Translations under genes and position numbers: made by a program
DNA from: Ischnura elegans
Taxonomy: Eukaryota; Arthropoda; Insecta; Odonata; Coenagrionidae
Assembly: GCF_921293095.1 (NCBI RefSeq)
Contig: NC_060248.1
Coordinates: 77,941,243-78,005,242 of the forward strand
DNA length: 64,000 nucleotides
Direction of reading: 5' to 3'
The notes under the pieces: model-generated
Database searches by the model: none
Told to the model about the DNA's origin: nothing
The model's input: only the letters and a program-made list of their open reading frames with translations
In this document: positions 1 through 13,400 of the stretch, piece after piece
Position numbering within the stretch: the first letter of the stretch is position 1
Layout of the letters: the number at the start of each line of letters is the position of its first letter

Positions 1-758
1 AGGTCATAAAAAAATAAAATATTCTTCACTACTCTTCAGATCAATTATATACAAATTTCAGCAAGGAGAAACAAATCGGAATTAAATATCCATCAACCGT
101 CGGTTACTAATAATCTATGAATGAAGAACTTGTTACGTGATACTTGAGAGAGAGTGAAATACTGTATAAAGAGTAATTGGATTGATAATTAGAACGCGAT
201 AAGTTTAAAAAAATAATATCTCTCGGAATCGGTGAACGACCGCACCTTCCCCAAACGAATACATCAACCCCAAAAAATCAACAGATCGAGTGCACCTCAG
301 CCCGAAGACACCTTGCATCAAGGCCAAGGTCAAAACAATTTCGGGGGGACCTAATGAAGGGGATAACTCCCAAAAATTTCGGGTGGAGGTTTCCTTCTTT
401 GCCTTTATATCGATCAGACAGCGGTTTCTATGAAATAGTGTAACATTAAAATTGCTTTGAATGACGAACCATATTTTCTGTATTTGATTTATTGGTCTAG
501 AGTGATCTAGAAGATACCTAAATTTACTTGAGCACATTGCATCTTAAATGCAGCGTGACTAATTTTCTCCAAGAAAGTGATTGAGTACTTTGGGATAAAA
601 ATACCCGTATTCAATGACATTCCGTGGACCACATGTACCACCCTTACGGCTGATTATAATCGCCGATCAAAATCAACGAACAAACCTGATGGGACAACCG
701 CAATGAACTATGGGAGTTGAAGAAATAAGTGAACTATTAGGAAGAACAATGTATCAAT
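1..758. other. Unassigned AT-rich sequence
   Basis: No gene, RNA or repeat boundary recognised. A 110-codon minus-strand frame at 205-537 has no recognisable motif. Confidence 0.5.
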
Positions 759-1779
759 GGGTGCTTTCCAATCACCTTGCGCAGATTAGCTCACATCGCA
801 ACAGATTGAAACACATTAGCGCACAAAGAAACAGACGATTGGAACGCATCTGCGCTGATGTGTTTACAAATGGTGGACCGATCGGCGGCAAAAGTTGAAT
901 GTTCAAATGACCTGTAGCTTTTGAACTGACCTTCGCCACATGATCAATCAAGAAGGATGATAAATGTTCGTCTATATCATTTTGTATTTATATAAGCACT
1001 AGTAAGTATTAATTGAAATAAAATACTATGGAACTATCGCTACTTAATAATTACCTCTCCCGAACCGCTACTGTGCCGGCAGTTATACCAGTTATACTTC
1101 ATTTCGCATTTCTGGATTGAGATACACATACAATAATAATTAATAATCCATATCACGCAGGTAAAGCCGTAAAAAATGTTAACACTGCATTATAAATCTG
1201 CCGATTCTATAGTTATTTTGCGGTACTGAATTTAAATTAATGGAATGCAATTAACGCCACATGAACGTTAAAGGAAATTTGGTATATAATACGTCCGCTA
1301 TCCATGTAAGCTAATGAAATAAATCTGCTTAGAATCTAAGCAATATAACATTTTAGTTTAATAGCTTACATTCTCCATTTCTAATTTTTTTGAAAAGGAC
1401 AATTTCTCTAGAAAATCGACTAGCCTCCTCTTGCTATCGTCCTTTGCTCATGTTATATCAATCATTACGTTTGACGAAGATAATATTATATTTCCCAAAT
1501 TACGAGCTTAATTAAACTTATGTAAGACATATACAGATCAAATTATAGTTGATTATTCTCAAATGATCATCATACTTATCTTTGAGATGGTGGAATTCAT
1601 TTTCCGTCAGCAATATATTTTCCCGCCATCATTAGTTTTGTCTGCTAGCGCAGACGAACAACGGTGCAGGATGTGTTCCCATCTGTTTAGCGCAGATGAC
1701 GTCACAGGTGCGATTGGAACACGCTCTGAGCTAAACAGTTTCAAACAGATCAGCGCAGATACGTGATTGGAAAGCACCC
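759..1779. mobile_element. Element with inverted ends GGGTGCTTTCCAATCAC
   Basis: GGGTGCTTTCCAATCAC at the left is matched by its reverse complement GTGATTGGAAAGCACCC at the right, with AAT outside each end (possible 3-bp duplication). Both ends carry spaced copies of GCGCAGAT/ATCTGCGC-like motifs over about 100 bp. About 1 kb, no coding region recognised. Probably a non-autonomous DNA transposon of unassigned family. Confidence 0.6.
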
Positions 1780-2106
1780 AATATTATAAAAGTACGAACG
1801 TAATCATTGCCTGAAGCAAATATTACAATGTAGGACTATTGCCGTTGAGAAAATGCGCCTAGAATAAGCAAAAACTCTAGCTTGATTTCTAGGTACATAA
1901 TATTTCAAAAAAGAGCCAAAATTCCACAACTGACATTTTACGCCATTTTGCCTTCTATACCTTGCTGACGGCATGACTCCATTAAACGATAATATTATAA
2001 TTTCCCCTTCTTAAATAAGATAATACTAATCGCCGTTATCGGATGTAAATAATTTCAAATTACACCGGATAGTACATATTCCATATCTAGAATGCCACAG
2101 CCATGA

Positions 2107-2365
2107 CAGTGGCGGATACAGATGGGGGGCGCAGGGGGCGCGCGCCCCCCCCTTGCGGGTCCGCCTGTATTACCGAACATTGCAAAACCACTATTGTAAC
2201 ATTTTTATATCATAAGACGGCATTGTCTTAACATGTTTATAATCACTTTAAATAAAATTTTCATATACTTTGCCTGTGATTTGATCATCTTTTATTACGA
2301 TAAAAGTAAAGACAACTCAAGATATGTTGCGCCCCCCCCTTGAGTTTTTTCTGTATCCGCCACTG
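2107..2365. mobile_element. hAT-type MITE, 259 bp
   Basis: Inverted ends CAGTGGCGGATACAGA / TCTGTATCCGCCACTG, flanked on both sides by the exact 8-bp duplication AGCCATGA. CAGNG ends with 8-bp duplications are the hAT signature. Runs of G and C lie next to the termini; the centre is AT-rich and non-coding. Confidence 0.88.
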
Positions 2366-5194
2366 AGCCATGATAATACTTACTAATGCCAATGTCGACT
2401 GGTGACAGCGACGGTAGAGTCAGTCATAGAAATCTCCTTATTGGATTGAATGAATACCAGCTCTTATCCAATGCAAATTTCCGAGCAAATCTTGAGGAAA
2501 AAACAATGCTACCATTACCACAAAGAGAAAATATCAACCACGATCTTTAAACGTACCTAATATACCGTTTCCTGACTGCAAAATCAATTGCATACCCACG
2601 GAAAAATGCCTGCGCCGAAATCTCAAGTCCGTCATTCAAATACAGGACAGCCAAAGCAGTTACACAAATCTCAGAATCATATAAAAGAACGTAGCTCCAA
2701 CTCTTGCGTTAGTTACCAATCAGAACTAAAAAAATTATATCCACTTAAAACAATTACTGAAGAAAAATAAGTAGCATAGTGAAATCAAGAAAAATCAAAC
2801 CTTATAACAGCAGATATCAAAATCTCGTCGAATCACGATAAAAGACAATTGAAATTACTGAAACCATACACTTTAGCGATGTCGCGGTGTCCATTGCTTA
2901 TAAGAGGTCCGCATGGGTCCGCATAGGGACCTCTATGGTCCATCGCATGGGTAGCAATTAACTTTTGTCACTGCGCATGCGTCCCCCGCATACCGTCGAT
3001 CCGCCGTCCCGCCGTCGCGACGCGTCGAAAGCAGACAGCCTTCAAGCTGATGACGCTACGGTTGCTGATATATTTGTGAATTCTGAGGGACCTTCATTAC
3101 TGTAATCCTCATTTGCCTTGGAAATCCTTTCTCCAGGTGCGTCAATACGAGGATGATGAACCGACATTTGTCTGTAATCGTAAATTTGTTATGTTTTCTT
3201 GTTACGCTTCCCGATAGAGTTAACGATTCTCGCTCTATTTGTTCTTTATTGCAAACTTTGTGCCTGCCTCTCTTCTGCAGTTTACATCTGCTTTATCTTT
3301 AATAGCAGTAGACTATATGGATGGACAGTCATGTGCCTATTAATTTACTGGAACCTCAATTAATGAACTCGGTTCCATAACGAACGTGCGAACAGTAAAT
3401 TGGCAACAATTAAGGTAAATTAAGTATGTCTTAACCGATTTTTCAACTTAACAACATCTTATGTATTGAATCTAAAATGTTCCAATTAGATGGATTGTAA
3501 TTACGCTGGATACGGGGGAAGAGCCACGGAAAGGGAGTACCAATAGGCACTTAAGAGATGACAGCCCTTGCACTAGGCCCTCAGGGGGTCTGCCAAACAC
3601 TCATTCTTATACAAAGGCTTGCGAAAACCATATTTCATACTTTTCAAAATTTTTGTTCGATACATTTAATTCACGGCGATGTTTTTGAAATTATATTCGA
3701 CATTTCTCATAATTTAAATGAATCATTGACTCTATATTCTTATAAGAGTGTATTATTAGGTATACCCTGACCAAGAACCTTACAATGGGTAGTTAAAACC
3801 TTATAGGGTTCTTGACCCTAACCATCAACCTCCCTTAGCCAAGAAATGGATTCAGTCAGGAGCTTTCCCTCAATCCCTTTGGCTCACTTTCCACTTGATT
3901 AATCTTAACATTGCTATCCCCTGTCAATATTTCCAGATGGAACCCCCTACTCAAAAAATATCCACCCCAATTTTGTTGTTATTATAATGGCCCACCTTCA
4001 TCATCCCTCTCTCCAAATTGATTGTTGGGTATCTGGTGGTCAAGTGATTGTTGATTCCTTCCTAAAACCAAAAAACTAATGCCTTTGTATTACAATGGTA
4101 TTATTCACCTCCACATGAACTTTACCTGTATGATTATTGTCAAATGTATAAATCATCTTGTTCTTCAATAGTTTCGTCAATTTTTAGACCGTTTGAGTTG
4201 GATTTCACATGATTCCTGTGCCGCTGTATGGTTGACCATTCCTTCGAATTTCTCCACTATCTACCTATGCTGGGTAACATGAAAAAGAGCTTATAGTGAG
4301 AAATAGCAATTCATTAATAATAAAATGGCAAATAAGGTAATGAATCTGTAGCTGACGTGAACAAATCACTTATCGGCCAAGATAATTGCTTCAGCATTCC
4401 ACTTCTGAAAGAACGTTGTTAACATGCTTTAAGTATCACTCAATCCTGTGAAAAAATTTTAAGCAATGGTGAATCTTTCTCTGGGATGTTTTTGTCTTTC
4501 ACTTTTGCTTGTCTTTCATTCAATTTATTCTCTTCATTCTTCATAGGGCATATCATGTTTTGGACTTATGAAAATTTGATATTTCCTCAGGACACTAATT
4601 TATGTATAACTGCTCTGAAGATCATCTGATGACAATCTAGCGAGATGTAGTGAGAAATGGCACTAGAATCATCATATTATTGGCTAATTTCGTACTTTTC
4701 TACTCCCTCGTAAGTCAGTTCAAAATTACAGAATCTAAGTATTTAATGGTGCTACAGTGCACTTCCACCACCTTTGCCTAAGATTTTATCATAAATCATG
4801 GATATATGGTGGAATCATATAAGTATTCAACTGATTACGGTAGGTTTTCTGTGGAGTACTTGAGATGCATTCTTGCAGTTTCCCTTTCCTTTATGGACTC
4901 CCCTCTTAAAATCACAATAAGGCCTACTCCCTTCCATTCCATCTAAAAAATCCTGTTCTCTCCCATCCCATCCCTCATTTACCTGGCATTCTACCTTTTC
5001 ACCTTGTTTTCAACATCCCCTCCATCTCTTCTCTACTCTAAGTACTCACATCCATAACTTCTGTCTCCTCCAAATCTCATCCAGAATCTGCGACTCCTCA
5101 CCCACCATATGCAAGACTTCTTTGTTCCTCCTCCTCTCCATCCACTTTCTCCATTCTTCTCTTCTCCCACATCTTGAATGCCTCCAGTCATCTC
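2366..5194. other. Unassigned sequence
   Basis: Mostly AT-rich. A short CpG-rich stretch at 2970-3035 follows a weak inverted pair GAGGTCC...GGACCTC (2905-2934). Pyrimidine-rich sequence at 4900-5190 leads into the LINE relic. No gene seen. Confidence 0.5.
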
Positions 5195-5765
5195 TCGACC
5201 TCCTTCCAACGATGCTTTAACAAAACAGCATGACCTTGGTCTTCTTGTGAGTAATTCTCATTCCATACTCCTCGCAACGCTTGTATAGCGAATCCACTAG
5301 AGTCTGAAACCCCCTCACAGACTGGCTAATCAACGCCTGATCATACGCTAACCTCACTGATTTTAACATCATCTCAACCACTTTAAAACAGCTTCCAACT
5401 TATGCCACGCTTCTCTTACCATCTCTTCAGCATATACATTAAAAATCAGCAGTGATAGAGGACAACCTTGCCTCTCTCCTTAGCTAATGCTTTCCCACCC
5501 AGATTCTCCTGCCACCCTCACTTGTACAGTCTGGGCAACATACCAATTATCAATGAGTCGCATATCCCTGTAATCTATGACTATTTTCTTTAGTATATTC
5601 ATTTACTTCACCCAGTCCACTCTAGCAAGTGCTTTTTCAAAATCCACGAAGCAGCCAATCATGCCCTGGTCATTTTCTAGGTTCATCTCCATGAGGGACC
5701 TTATTAATGTATTCTGTACATATTTTTACTTCTGGTCTATCATTAATAATCATAGAAAATATCAT
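5195..5765 (-). pseudogene. Degenerate LINE reverse transcriptase fragment
   Basis: In broken minus-strand frames one reads MIGCFVDFEKALARVDWVK (finger/palm region), GERQGCPLSLLIFNVYAEEM and LAYDQALISQ at the place of the YADD catalytic box, then DSLYKRCEEYGMRITHKKT. These are landmarks of insect non-LTR retrotransposon reverse transcriptases. Stops and frameshifts interrupt it and the catalytic YADD is damaged, so it is a dead fragment. It may belong to the same family as the relics at 30.1 and 36.1 kb. Confidence 0.8.
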
Positions 5766-7251
5766 TAGAAAGTTTCTATCAACTTTTTTAAATTGTAAAA
5801 ACCAATATTAGACCCCTGGATTACTCATGATATAACTCCAAACTAAGGGTTAAAGTATTCATGACTACCTAACTCTATTCACACTAGGGATTCAAATCAT
5901 TGAAACGTGAAAAAATTCTTTACTCATCTATTCAAATTATATAGCAAGTTTGTGTAGTGTTAGCAATGTGTGTATAAATTGATGGAGGGAGTGAATAAGT
6001 GATTATAAATAATGTTTCTGTGACAGTTTGTATTTGGAAATCATGGATAAGAACTGGCTATTTACCAATGATACTTGTGCTTTGAAGAACTGCAGCACAG
6101 TAAATATTTGAAAACAAGACACTCATGATCCTCTTGAAATGCAACCCAAGTGATTTTTTTGTATTGATCCGTTTGCTCATATGTCAAGTGTTTAGAACTC
6201 TCCTCCAGATGTGAGGTAGCACACTGCATGCCACTGTGTGTGCTAGTGGGTTTACAATTTGCATTAATTCATAGGGTGTCTCCTGAAATGATAGAAGAGT
6301 AGAATAGTTAATGTGGTTGTCATCTTGGGCATGCTGAGGTCACTGTGTGCATCACTGAACTCTACCCCTTCACTAGAGGTTTTTTATCGCTCCAGCAGAC
6401 TGTGCCCCCTTCCTACAGAATATGTAGTACCATGTCACAGGAAATTTCTAAATGCACTGGCAATCCTCTCCATTGGGAAGTAGATAGTATCCAAAATTCA
6501 AGAATTCAATGCCGTGGCAATTGATAAATTCCATAGCAAGAAGGAGCAGCCAGTAGATTTCATCCTACTGTAATGAGGTAGTAAATTTTACATCTCGACA
6601 CATTTAATCGTCGGGGTGGAAGTGAGTAGGGGAGGTGGTGGGTAGTAAAGGGAGGGTGATGGAAGGGGGAGAAGCTCATTAAATGATATTACCCACGTTG
6701 TTTAAAAATTTTCTATTCCTGCATCCAATATCCATAGTGAATTTAGATGACAATGGAAGGTATAGGCTATGGTATTTCAAAGGGAATAGTATAGGACCTC
6801 TAACAAGCAAGGAAAAGAATAGTTTGGGCAAGATGGGAGGTGTTGTTAATTGTCCCATCAATGAAAGAAAGTGTGGGCCATAAAAATAGGAAGGGTGTGG
6901 AAGAGCAGGTCAGAAGAGAGGGTCATAAGTTCTTGCATGTTTTTCCTACAGTTTCCAGTACACTTACACGTATACCTTTCCTACAGCTTAAAAGGTTAAC
7001 TCATAGAAGAAAATATTGGGGATGACTTTGGGCTAATTTTGCTGTATTCTAATCATTTTTAGGGTGTGTTAAAAAACCTCAATTTGTCTACTGTTACTAC
7101 AGATACATTGGATGCTTTATCTCAATTTCTCATTTTGTGTTCTTTCCATAATCTTTATTCATCATCTTTCTTGTTGTAAGGAGATGTTGTTTTATTGAAT
7201 AAGACCCACTAGAATTTTAACGTTATATTAATAAATAATGTGTAATCACAG
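5766..7251. other. 3' flank of gene A, nothing assigned
   Basis: AT-rich; short overlapping frames at 6.7-7.0 kb show no motif. Confidence 0.5.
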
Positions 7252-7257
7252 TTTATT
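7252..7257 (-). terminator. Gene A polyadenylation signal AATAAA
   Basis: AATAAA on the minus strand (TTTATT on the plus strand), about 115 nt beyond the predicted stop of gene A. A short AT-rich 3' UTR would result. Confidence 0.5.
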
Positions 7258-7371
7258 ACTTTACACATTTTTTGTGATATCAACTAGACTGATTCATTTC
7301 CAGTTCTGAATTTTTACATGTTTTCTTCATGTATGAGGATGGATCTCCATGTGTTAAGCCGATCAAAAATT

Positions 7372-7432
7372 TTACTGAAGACCATCATTTTCAATCTTTT
7401 CTGCTGGTGTTATGCTGGCTCCATTCTTATGC
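7372..7432 (-). CDS. Gene A likely terminal exon (cytoplasmic tail)
   Basis: After a strong acceptor (ATATCTTTTTCCAG) the phase continues as [19 protein letters not shown] and a TAA stop at 7372-7374. The tail is hydrophilic as expected for a cytoplasmic C-terminus. An AATAAA lies about 115 nt downstream. The alternative is termination by read-through of the previous exon, which would remove these 19 residues. Confidence 0.65.
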
Positions 7433-10400
7433 CTGGAAAAAGATATATGGACTTTAATTTTTATGTGGCATAATAACCTCAACAGCACCTACTCTAATTA
7501 AAACTGATTTTATTTTATACATACTTGGACCTTACTAAGTTTTAAGCACCTATATTCAATATTCTAAGGTATTATTGCTCTCATTCATTACTGAAATAGA
7601 ATTCCATGTACATAATGGCTGTGAGCAAACAGGTTGTTTGAGGAACTTTCCTTTGGTACAGCTTTGAAAACCATTTCTTAATTTTCTAAGTCATTCGTAA
7701 TGGTTAAATGAAAATGCATCCTTCAATGAAATACTAGTTACCTACCTTATTAGTAATTCCAGTTCACGACTGTGTTGGTTCTTTACTCTTTTTATTCTAA
7801 GTTTACTCTTAATTTAGGTATTCTTACTCCTATTTTGAAGACTTACTTTTTCCCAAATTCTTCTCCTTCCTCAATAGTGTCAGGTAAATGCTGATTAATA
7901 GTTTCAGGCAGGAGCAAAGCTAATATCCCCGCTAACAAGGGAAATATTCCATATATAATCGGTGGTATAATTGGGCTGAAAACATCCTGAAATTATGAAA
8001 AATAAATGGAAATCTATTGGCTAACTTTTTCATGGAAACAGCCTAAACCTGAAAGTTGATCTACCATTATTTTTTTTAATACTTCATGATCAACTTTAAT
8101 CCTCATCGATAAAAAATATTTCAATTAGCTGAAATAATACCCTGTTGACGAAATACTTATGAAATAATGAGAATATGAATTTAATTTTTAGTACCTATGA
8201 TGCTATGTTTGAGAAAACTTAGCAAAATCCAAATTTGCAGCAAAAAAAGTCCCATAGTAGTGCTTCAGTGATTACATTTTTTCCACTATGACTGGGGATG
8301 AAATTGATCAGATTCTCTTTGAAACTTCTTTTTAATTATTACCCTTAAATAAGTCATCTGGATAGCCTCTGCTTTAAGACTTTTATTGGAAGCTAAAGCT
8401 GATATTCTATTACGTCATCAGTCAAGAGATTTGACAAGAATATTACTTACTAAGGTGGTAATAAATGGAGCAATTAGTGAACCTATCCTGGCACACATTG
8501 ATGCTGCTCCTACTCCTGCATTCCTCACCACAGTAGGGAAGAGCTCAGCTGAGTACAAGTAGTTTGTTGGAAAAGCACTGGACATTCCAATTAATCCTGC
8601 TGCTGAAAAGGCCACTACCAACCATTCCATTCCTAATGTTTTGGAGACAGAAAGAATAGTGAATGACGTTACAAAAAATAGACTAATATATGAGTTCAAA
8701 GGATGAGAAAAATATATTTTGCCTTTAATTTCTAGCTCATATGATTTTGTTCTTTTACTATTTTCTTTTCATTCATGTTGGTCTGTGTGAATACATGTGA
8801 ATGCTATAGAACTACATTTTTCCAGTTCAATTTTTTGATGGTTAATTGATGAACTCAATGCTCATAGCACTACAAAACATGATTTAGCAAACATCTCTAG
8901 TCCCACTGACAGTAATAATTAATGAGCAGGTGTACAATGTGAATATCCTTGTGAAGAGTTTCAGTAAGCCTAAATTGACTACAGAGATGTAAGTTTTGAA
9001 ATTTTTTACATATCTCAGTTTCTATAAGGTGTTTTCAGAGGAAAAAATAGAAATGTGAAAGGTCAGTGCAGCAGTACTTAGGGTGATGAAATTCCCTAAC
9101 AATATGTACTAAATTTTAATAAAATCAGTGATAGGAAAAAAATGGAGACAAAATACCAACCCAGAATTTCAAAAGCACATCAAAATTACATAGACTCCAA
9201 TATAAATTAAATTACCAAGTGGAGCACATGTGATGAGGAGGCAGGATATTCCTGCTAAGAACTGAGATGATGTAAGGGTGATACGACGGCCGAGGTGGAA
9301 CATAGCATACATGCATCCTATTGTACCTGGTATCTGTATGGCACCTGTGATTTTAAAAAAATAATAATTTTATGACATATTCTGTCATAACATGTTGTTT
9401 CTAATTCTATGAAAGTATCATGCAAAATCTAGATCTAATGTAAAACGAGAGAGGTTAAATTAAAAATATAATTTACCTCTTAAATTTTAAAATGAAACTA
9501 TGTGCAGATGCATTGCCACTTTTTATTTATTTCTAATATTCAGATTTATCTTGAGATTCTTTGCTAAAACTGAAGGTAATGCATTTTCAAAGACAATTGT
9601 TACCTTTGAAGTTAATCTTTCACTTTCAAAATTATTAGAAAGCCAAGTTTGGGTTGTTCATATGGAGTTTATTCTCATTTCGTCAGAATTGGATGATCTC
9701 TCACCTGATATAGCCACATTGATGAATATGTTTCCTGCTAGACGCCCCATATACTGAGCTATTCCAAAGAAACCCAGTCCACATACCAGCCAGTTATACA
9801 TGATGACCAATGTTTTCCGTCTCAAGTTAGGCGTTTTGAATAGATGAAGCACATTTCCTCCACTTTGTTTTTCGTCTTGTTCCTTCCACACAAAATTTAT
9901 TCAATACCATGGAAGTGAATTGGTCACAATGAAATTGTTTAATATTTGTAAGCATTAGATATATCTAATACTAGAATGGATATCAAAAGCATACCTAGTA
10001 CTCATAAAATTGACCATTTAAAGGGTTCATTTTCTTCTCAATCTCAGAGTATTATTTTAAAAATATATTCTGTATAAATGGATAGGTTGCAAATGGAGAC
10101 AAAATAAGTTGTGATACATAACTGCACAGGTATTTGGCAGGGTTGGGAAATCAATTGATTTTGTCATCCTTGGTCCTAAAATCTAAAGATCAACAAGCTA
10201 GCCAGCAGTGGCAGAATCATGAAATCTTCCATCTCATTGAGTTATTGTAATGATTTTTGGCTTGAATTCTACCATTTATATTAGATAAATATGTTCATTT
10301 GATCTTTTGAAATTTAGAGCAAAAAACTTCTGACAATGACATATAGGTACCCTCTTTCCACTAGCATTCTTCCTGGGATATAAGAGAGAAATTATGAGGG

Positions 10401-13400
10401 CAGTGCAATAAAAATAACATTTTAGGAAAAATTAACATTACAGAGCTATGTTTTCATATATGAAAGATTTTTTTTCACATGATTTGAGTTGAACTTTCTG
10501 ATAATTATTTTAAAATTGTTGGAAAAATAAATATTAATTTTGCAATAGATACTATAAAACTTATTAATTTTGGCATAGTGAATTAGTCAGCATGCTACTT
10601 TTTTGTGAGAGATGAGAAATACAATGCATTAGCCTGCCATATGAAGAGAGTTGAATATTTTTGCAAGAGCATGTCTGTAATTTCAAAATTGCTTGGCATA
10701 TTGCCTGGTACTCCAAGTACCTCAAAGAGAACTCTTACTAATAGGCTGCAGCACTCTTGAGTCCCCCTTATTTTTCCTTGTACTCACTCAAGGTAGAGAA
10801 AACCATTTGGCAATCTCACAAATTAATTCAGCTCTCACAGCTTCTGGATTTTGACACCAGCTACTTTTCTCTTTTTTACTTACTTTATTTATAATCTCGT
10901 GTACTTCTTTCGCTGATTTAATTTCTTTTGAATGCATTTCCCCTTTTTCTATGCATTTATTCTCCTTCTCTCTCTTTTTAGAATATTTTTCTTCTAAATT
11001 GGATAACGTTGAGCTATTCCATTTTCTGCCATTAGTAGCTGCAGCAGCAGTAAGTAATTTCTTAGCTTCTTTGTGGTGGCCCATTGCTAGCAGCCAACGA
11101 GGTGATTCAGGAATCAGCCTAAAAATATTAAATCAGTTGAGAAACCTAAAAGTTGAGATGATCAGCTTATTTCCACATTTTCACTATTTCATTCATTTAA
11201 CAAGGAACTCCGATGAAACGAGGTGTTACCATATAGTTTAAGGTCTTCCTTAGTGGGCTGAATTAGGGGATATCGTTTTTAATTTTAATCTCAAATATTC
11301 TGTAACTGTGGCCAAGTTTAGACTATGCAAATTTTTTATAGAGCAAACAACATTAGCTAATCTAATAAATTCATAACATGCAGTATTCACACTGCATAAA
11401 TACTTTTTAAAATATTGCTGCGAGAAATTTATTTAAATGCCTTTGAAGATATTTTTTTCTGAACAGATGAAAACAATCAGCAACCACCATTTACTCTGTC
11501 ATTGCTGTGAGCATACTCATCTGCCCATTCATTTTAGGGAATGTATTCCTTTAGGATTGCAGTAGTTAGCTGCATTTCCCACTACCCGGAGCTTGAATTC
11601 ATCCCCCTTTTTTTTCCTTTGCTTTCACTAGTGTCTCTCCTCTTCATCAACTAGAGGGTCTCAACTGGTGGTATGCAAACCAACCAAACAAGGTGGGCAA
11701 TAACGTCAGTATTGGAGCGAAAATAGAAAATTTACTACGTACAATCGTACATACATAATAGGTGAATGGGAATCTTAAATGAGAAGGGGCAAATGTGAGC
11801 CTGAATATGTATTAATCTGTTCTAAAAATTATTTTCTCAATCAAATTAAATTGGGTGATGAACAAGGCACTTAGCAAGGGTTAGAACTGCATAATAGGAG
11901 GTGTAGTCTGGTATTCCTAGTGCTTGTAGGTAAAAATACATTCGTATAACCTCTATGGCCACCGGATCATGTTAAAGATTCCATGGAAGGGGATGATTTC
12001 CATATAGAATATTATTTGATGATGCTGTACCCCACTAGCTCTCTGAATTTGATATCCACAGTCAACTGATGGTTATTCCATTACATTTGTGGTAGCCAAA
12101 TGTTTTTTCACTACAATTTTTGAAAAAATTTACCTTAGAACTCCATCCTCAAATTTTTCACCCTCAGAAATAGTGCAGTGAATGGGCACTTAGATAGCCC
12201 ATCCTCTCAATTACCTCTAACCCTCATCAGCTCAAATTCATTGGTAGGAACAGGCGAACCCTTAGACTCTATGGGATGTTGGTAGTCTGGTAAATTCACC
12301 CCCAATAAGAATTTGAAATCACATCTCTTTGCTCCTTCACTTCCACCAGTCTCTCCCCCTCACCTTTCATCTTTGGGTCAGGGTGGCCACATGAAATCAT
12401 AGCTTCATTTACATTTTGTTGTATGACTCACTGCAGACATTGTACATGTGTCTAGCCCCTTTCCTCTTTCCTTTGAGTCTCTAACAAGCTTTAAGTTACT
12501 TTTGATCATGAGTAATGGGGGAACTCAAGAGTATGTAGTGTAAATAATATTTTCCCAGAGCTGAACTAAATTTTTTTTGGACATGAAAATAGTTCTTTTA
12601 CTTGTAATTATAGCTAACATTCAAATCAGATACATTCATAACTGATAATATTCATTTCTCATGTAGACTTTCCCAAACAATTTGTACATAATTGAATTTG
12701 TTTTTAAAAGTAGCCAATGCAATGTCTTGTGAGATATCATTGGCTGAATCTTTAATATCAAATAAAAAAAGTGTTTTACTAAATTCTTTTCCAAAAATTC
12801 ATTACAATATTAAATTTTAACTCACCACCAATAAGACAGAAGCAGGATTGACGGAAGAGAGATAGCCAACTGAAAATGCCTCCAGTGACGAAATTTATAA
12901 GAAAATGCTGCAAGTGATGAGTGTCCAATACTGAATGGTAGGTGATAGAGTATTGGTGCTGCAGTTCTCCACCATCCTCCGACAACTTCCATACCTAAAA
13001 AGAATGCATTAAATTTTCAGATCCTTGTCTTGGACATATAAATTGCATTCTTGGAAAAGTCTACGGGGTTATACAAACAATTTCTTCCTTTTAACTTGGT
13101 TTCCTTAATCAAGTTTGCTGGCACTAAAGATAATCACTAATTGTAAGGGACAATTCCCTCCAAAGTTTCTTACGATGCTAATAGATGATGAATAGGTTAG
13201 ATAACGGAAAAGTTAAGTTCTCCAACTTGTGGACCCAGACAGAACAAGGTTTGCCTGGAATAACTTCCTGTAAAGGCTGGAGCGAGGGGGGACAAAATAT
13301 TCAAAGGGTCCAAAGCACTTCAGAAATTTTAAGTATAACTGCAGACTGGTGAGCAAAATACCTTCAAAGAGTCACCCACAAGTGTACATAAAGTGTAGAA

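Noticed and set aside
2905-2934. GAGGTCC...GGACCTC hairpin
   Set aside because: Only 7-8 bp stem with a long loop; expected by chance at this scale.
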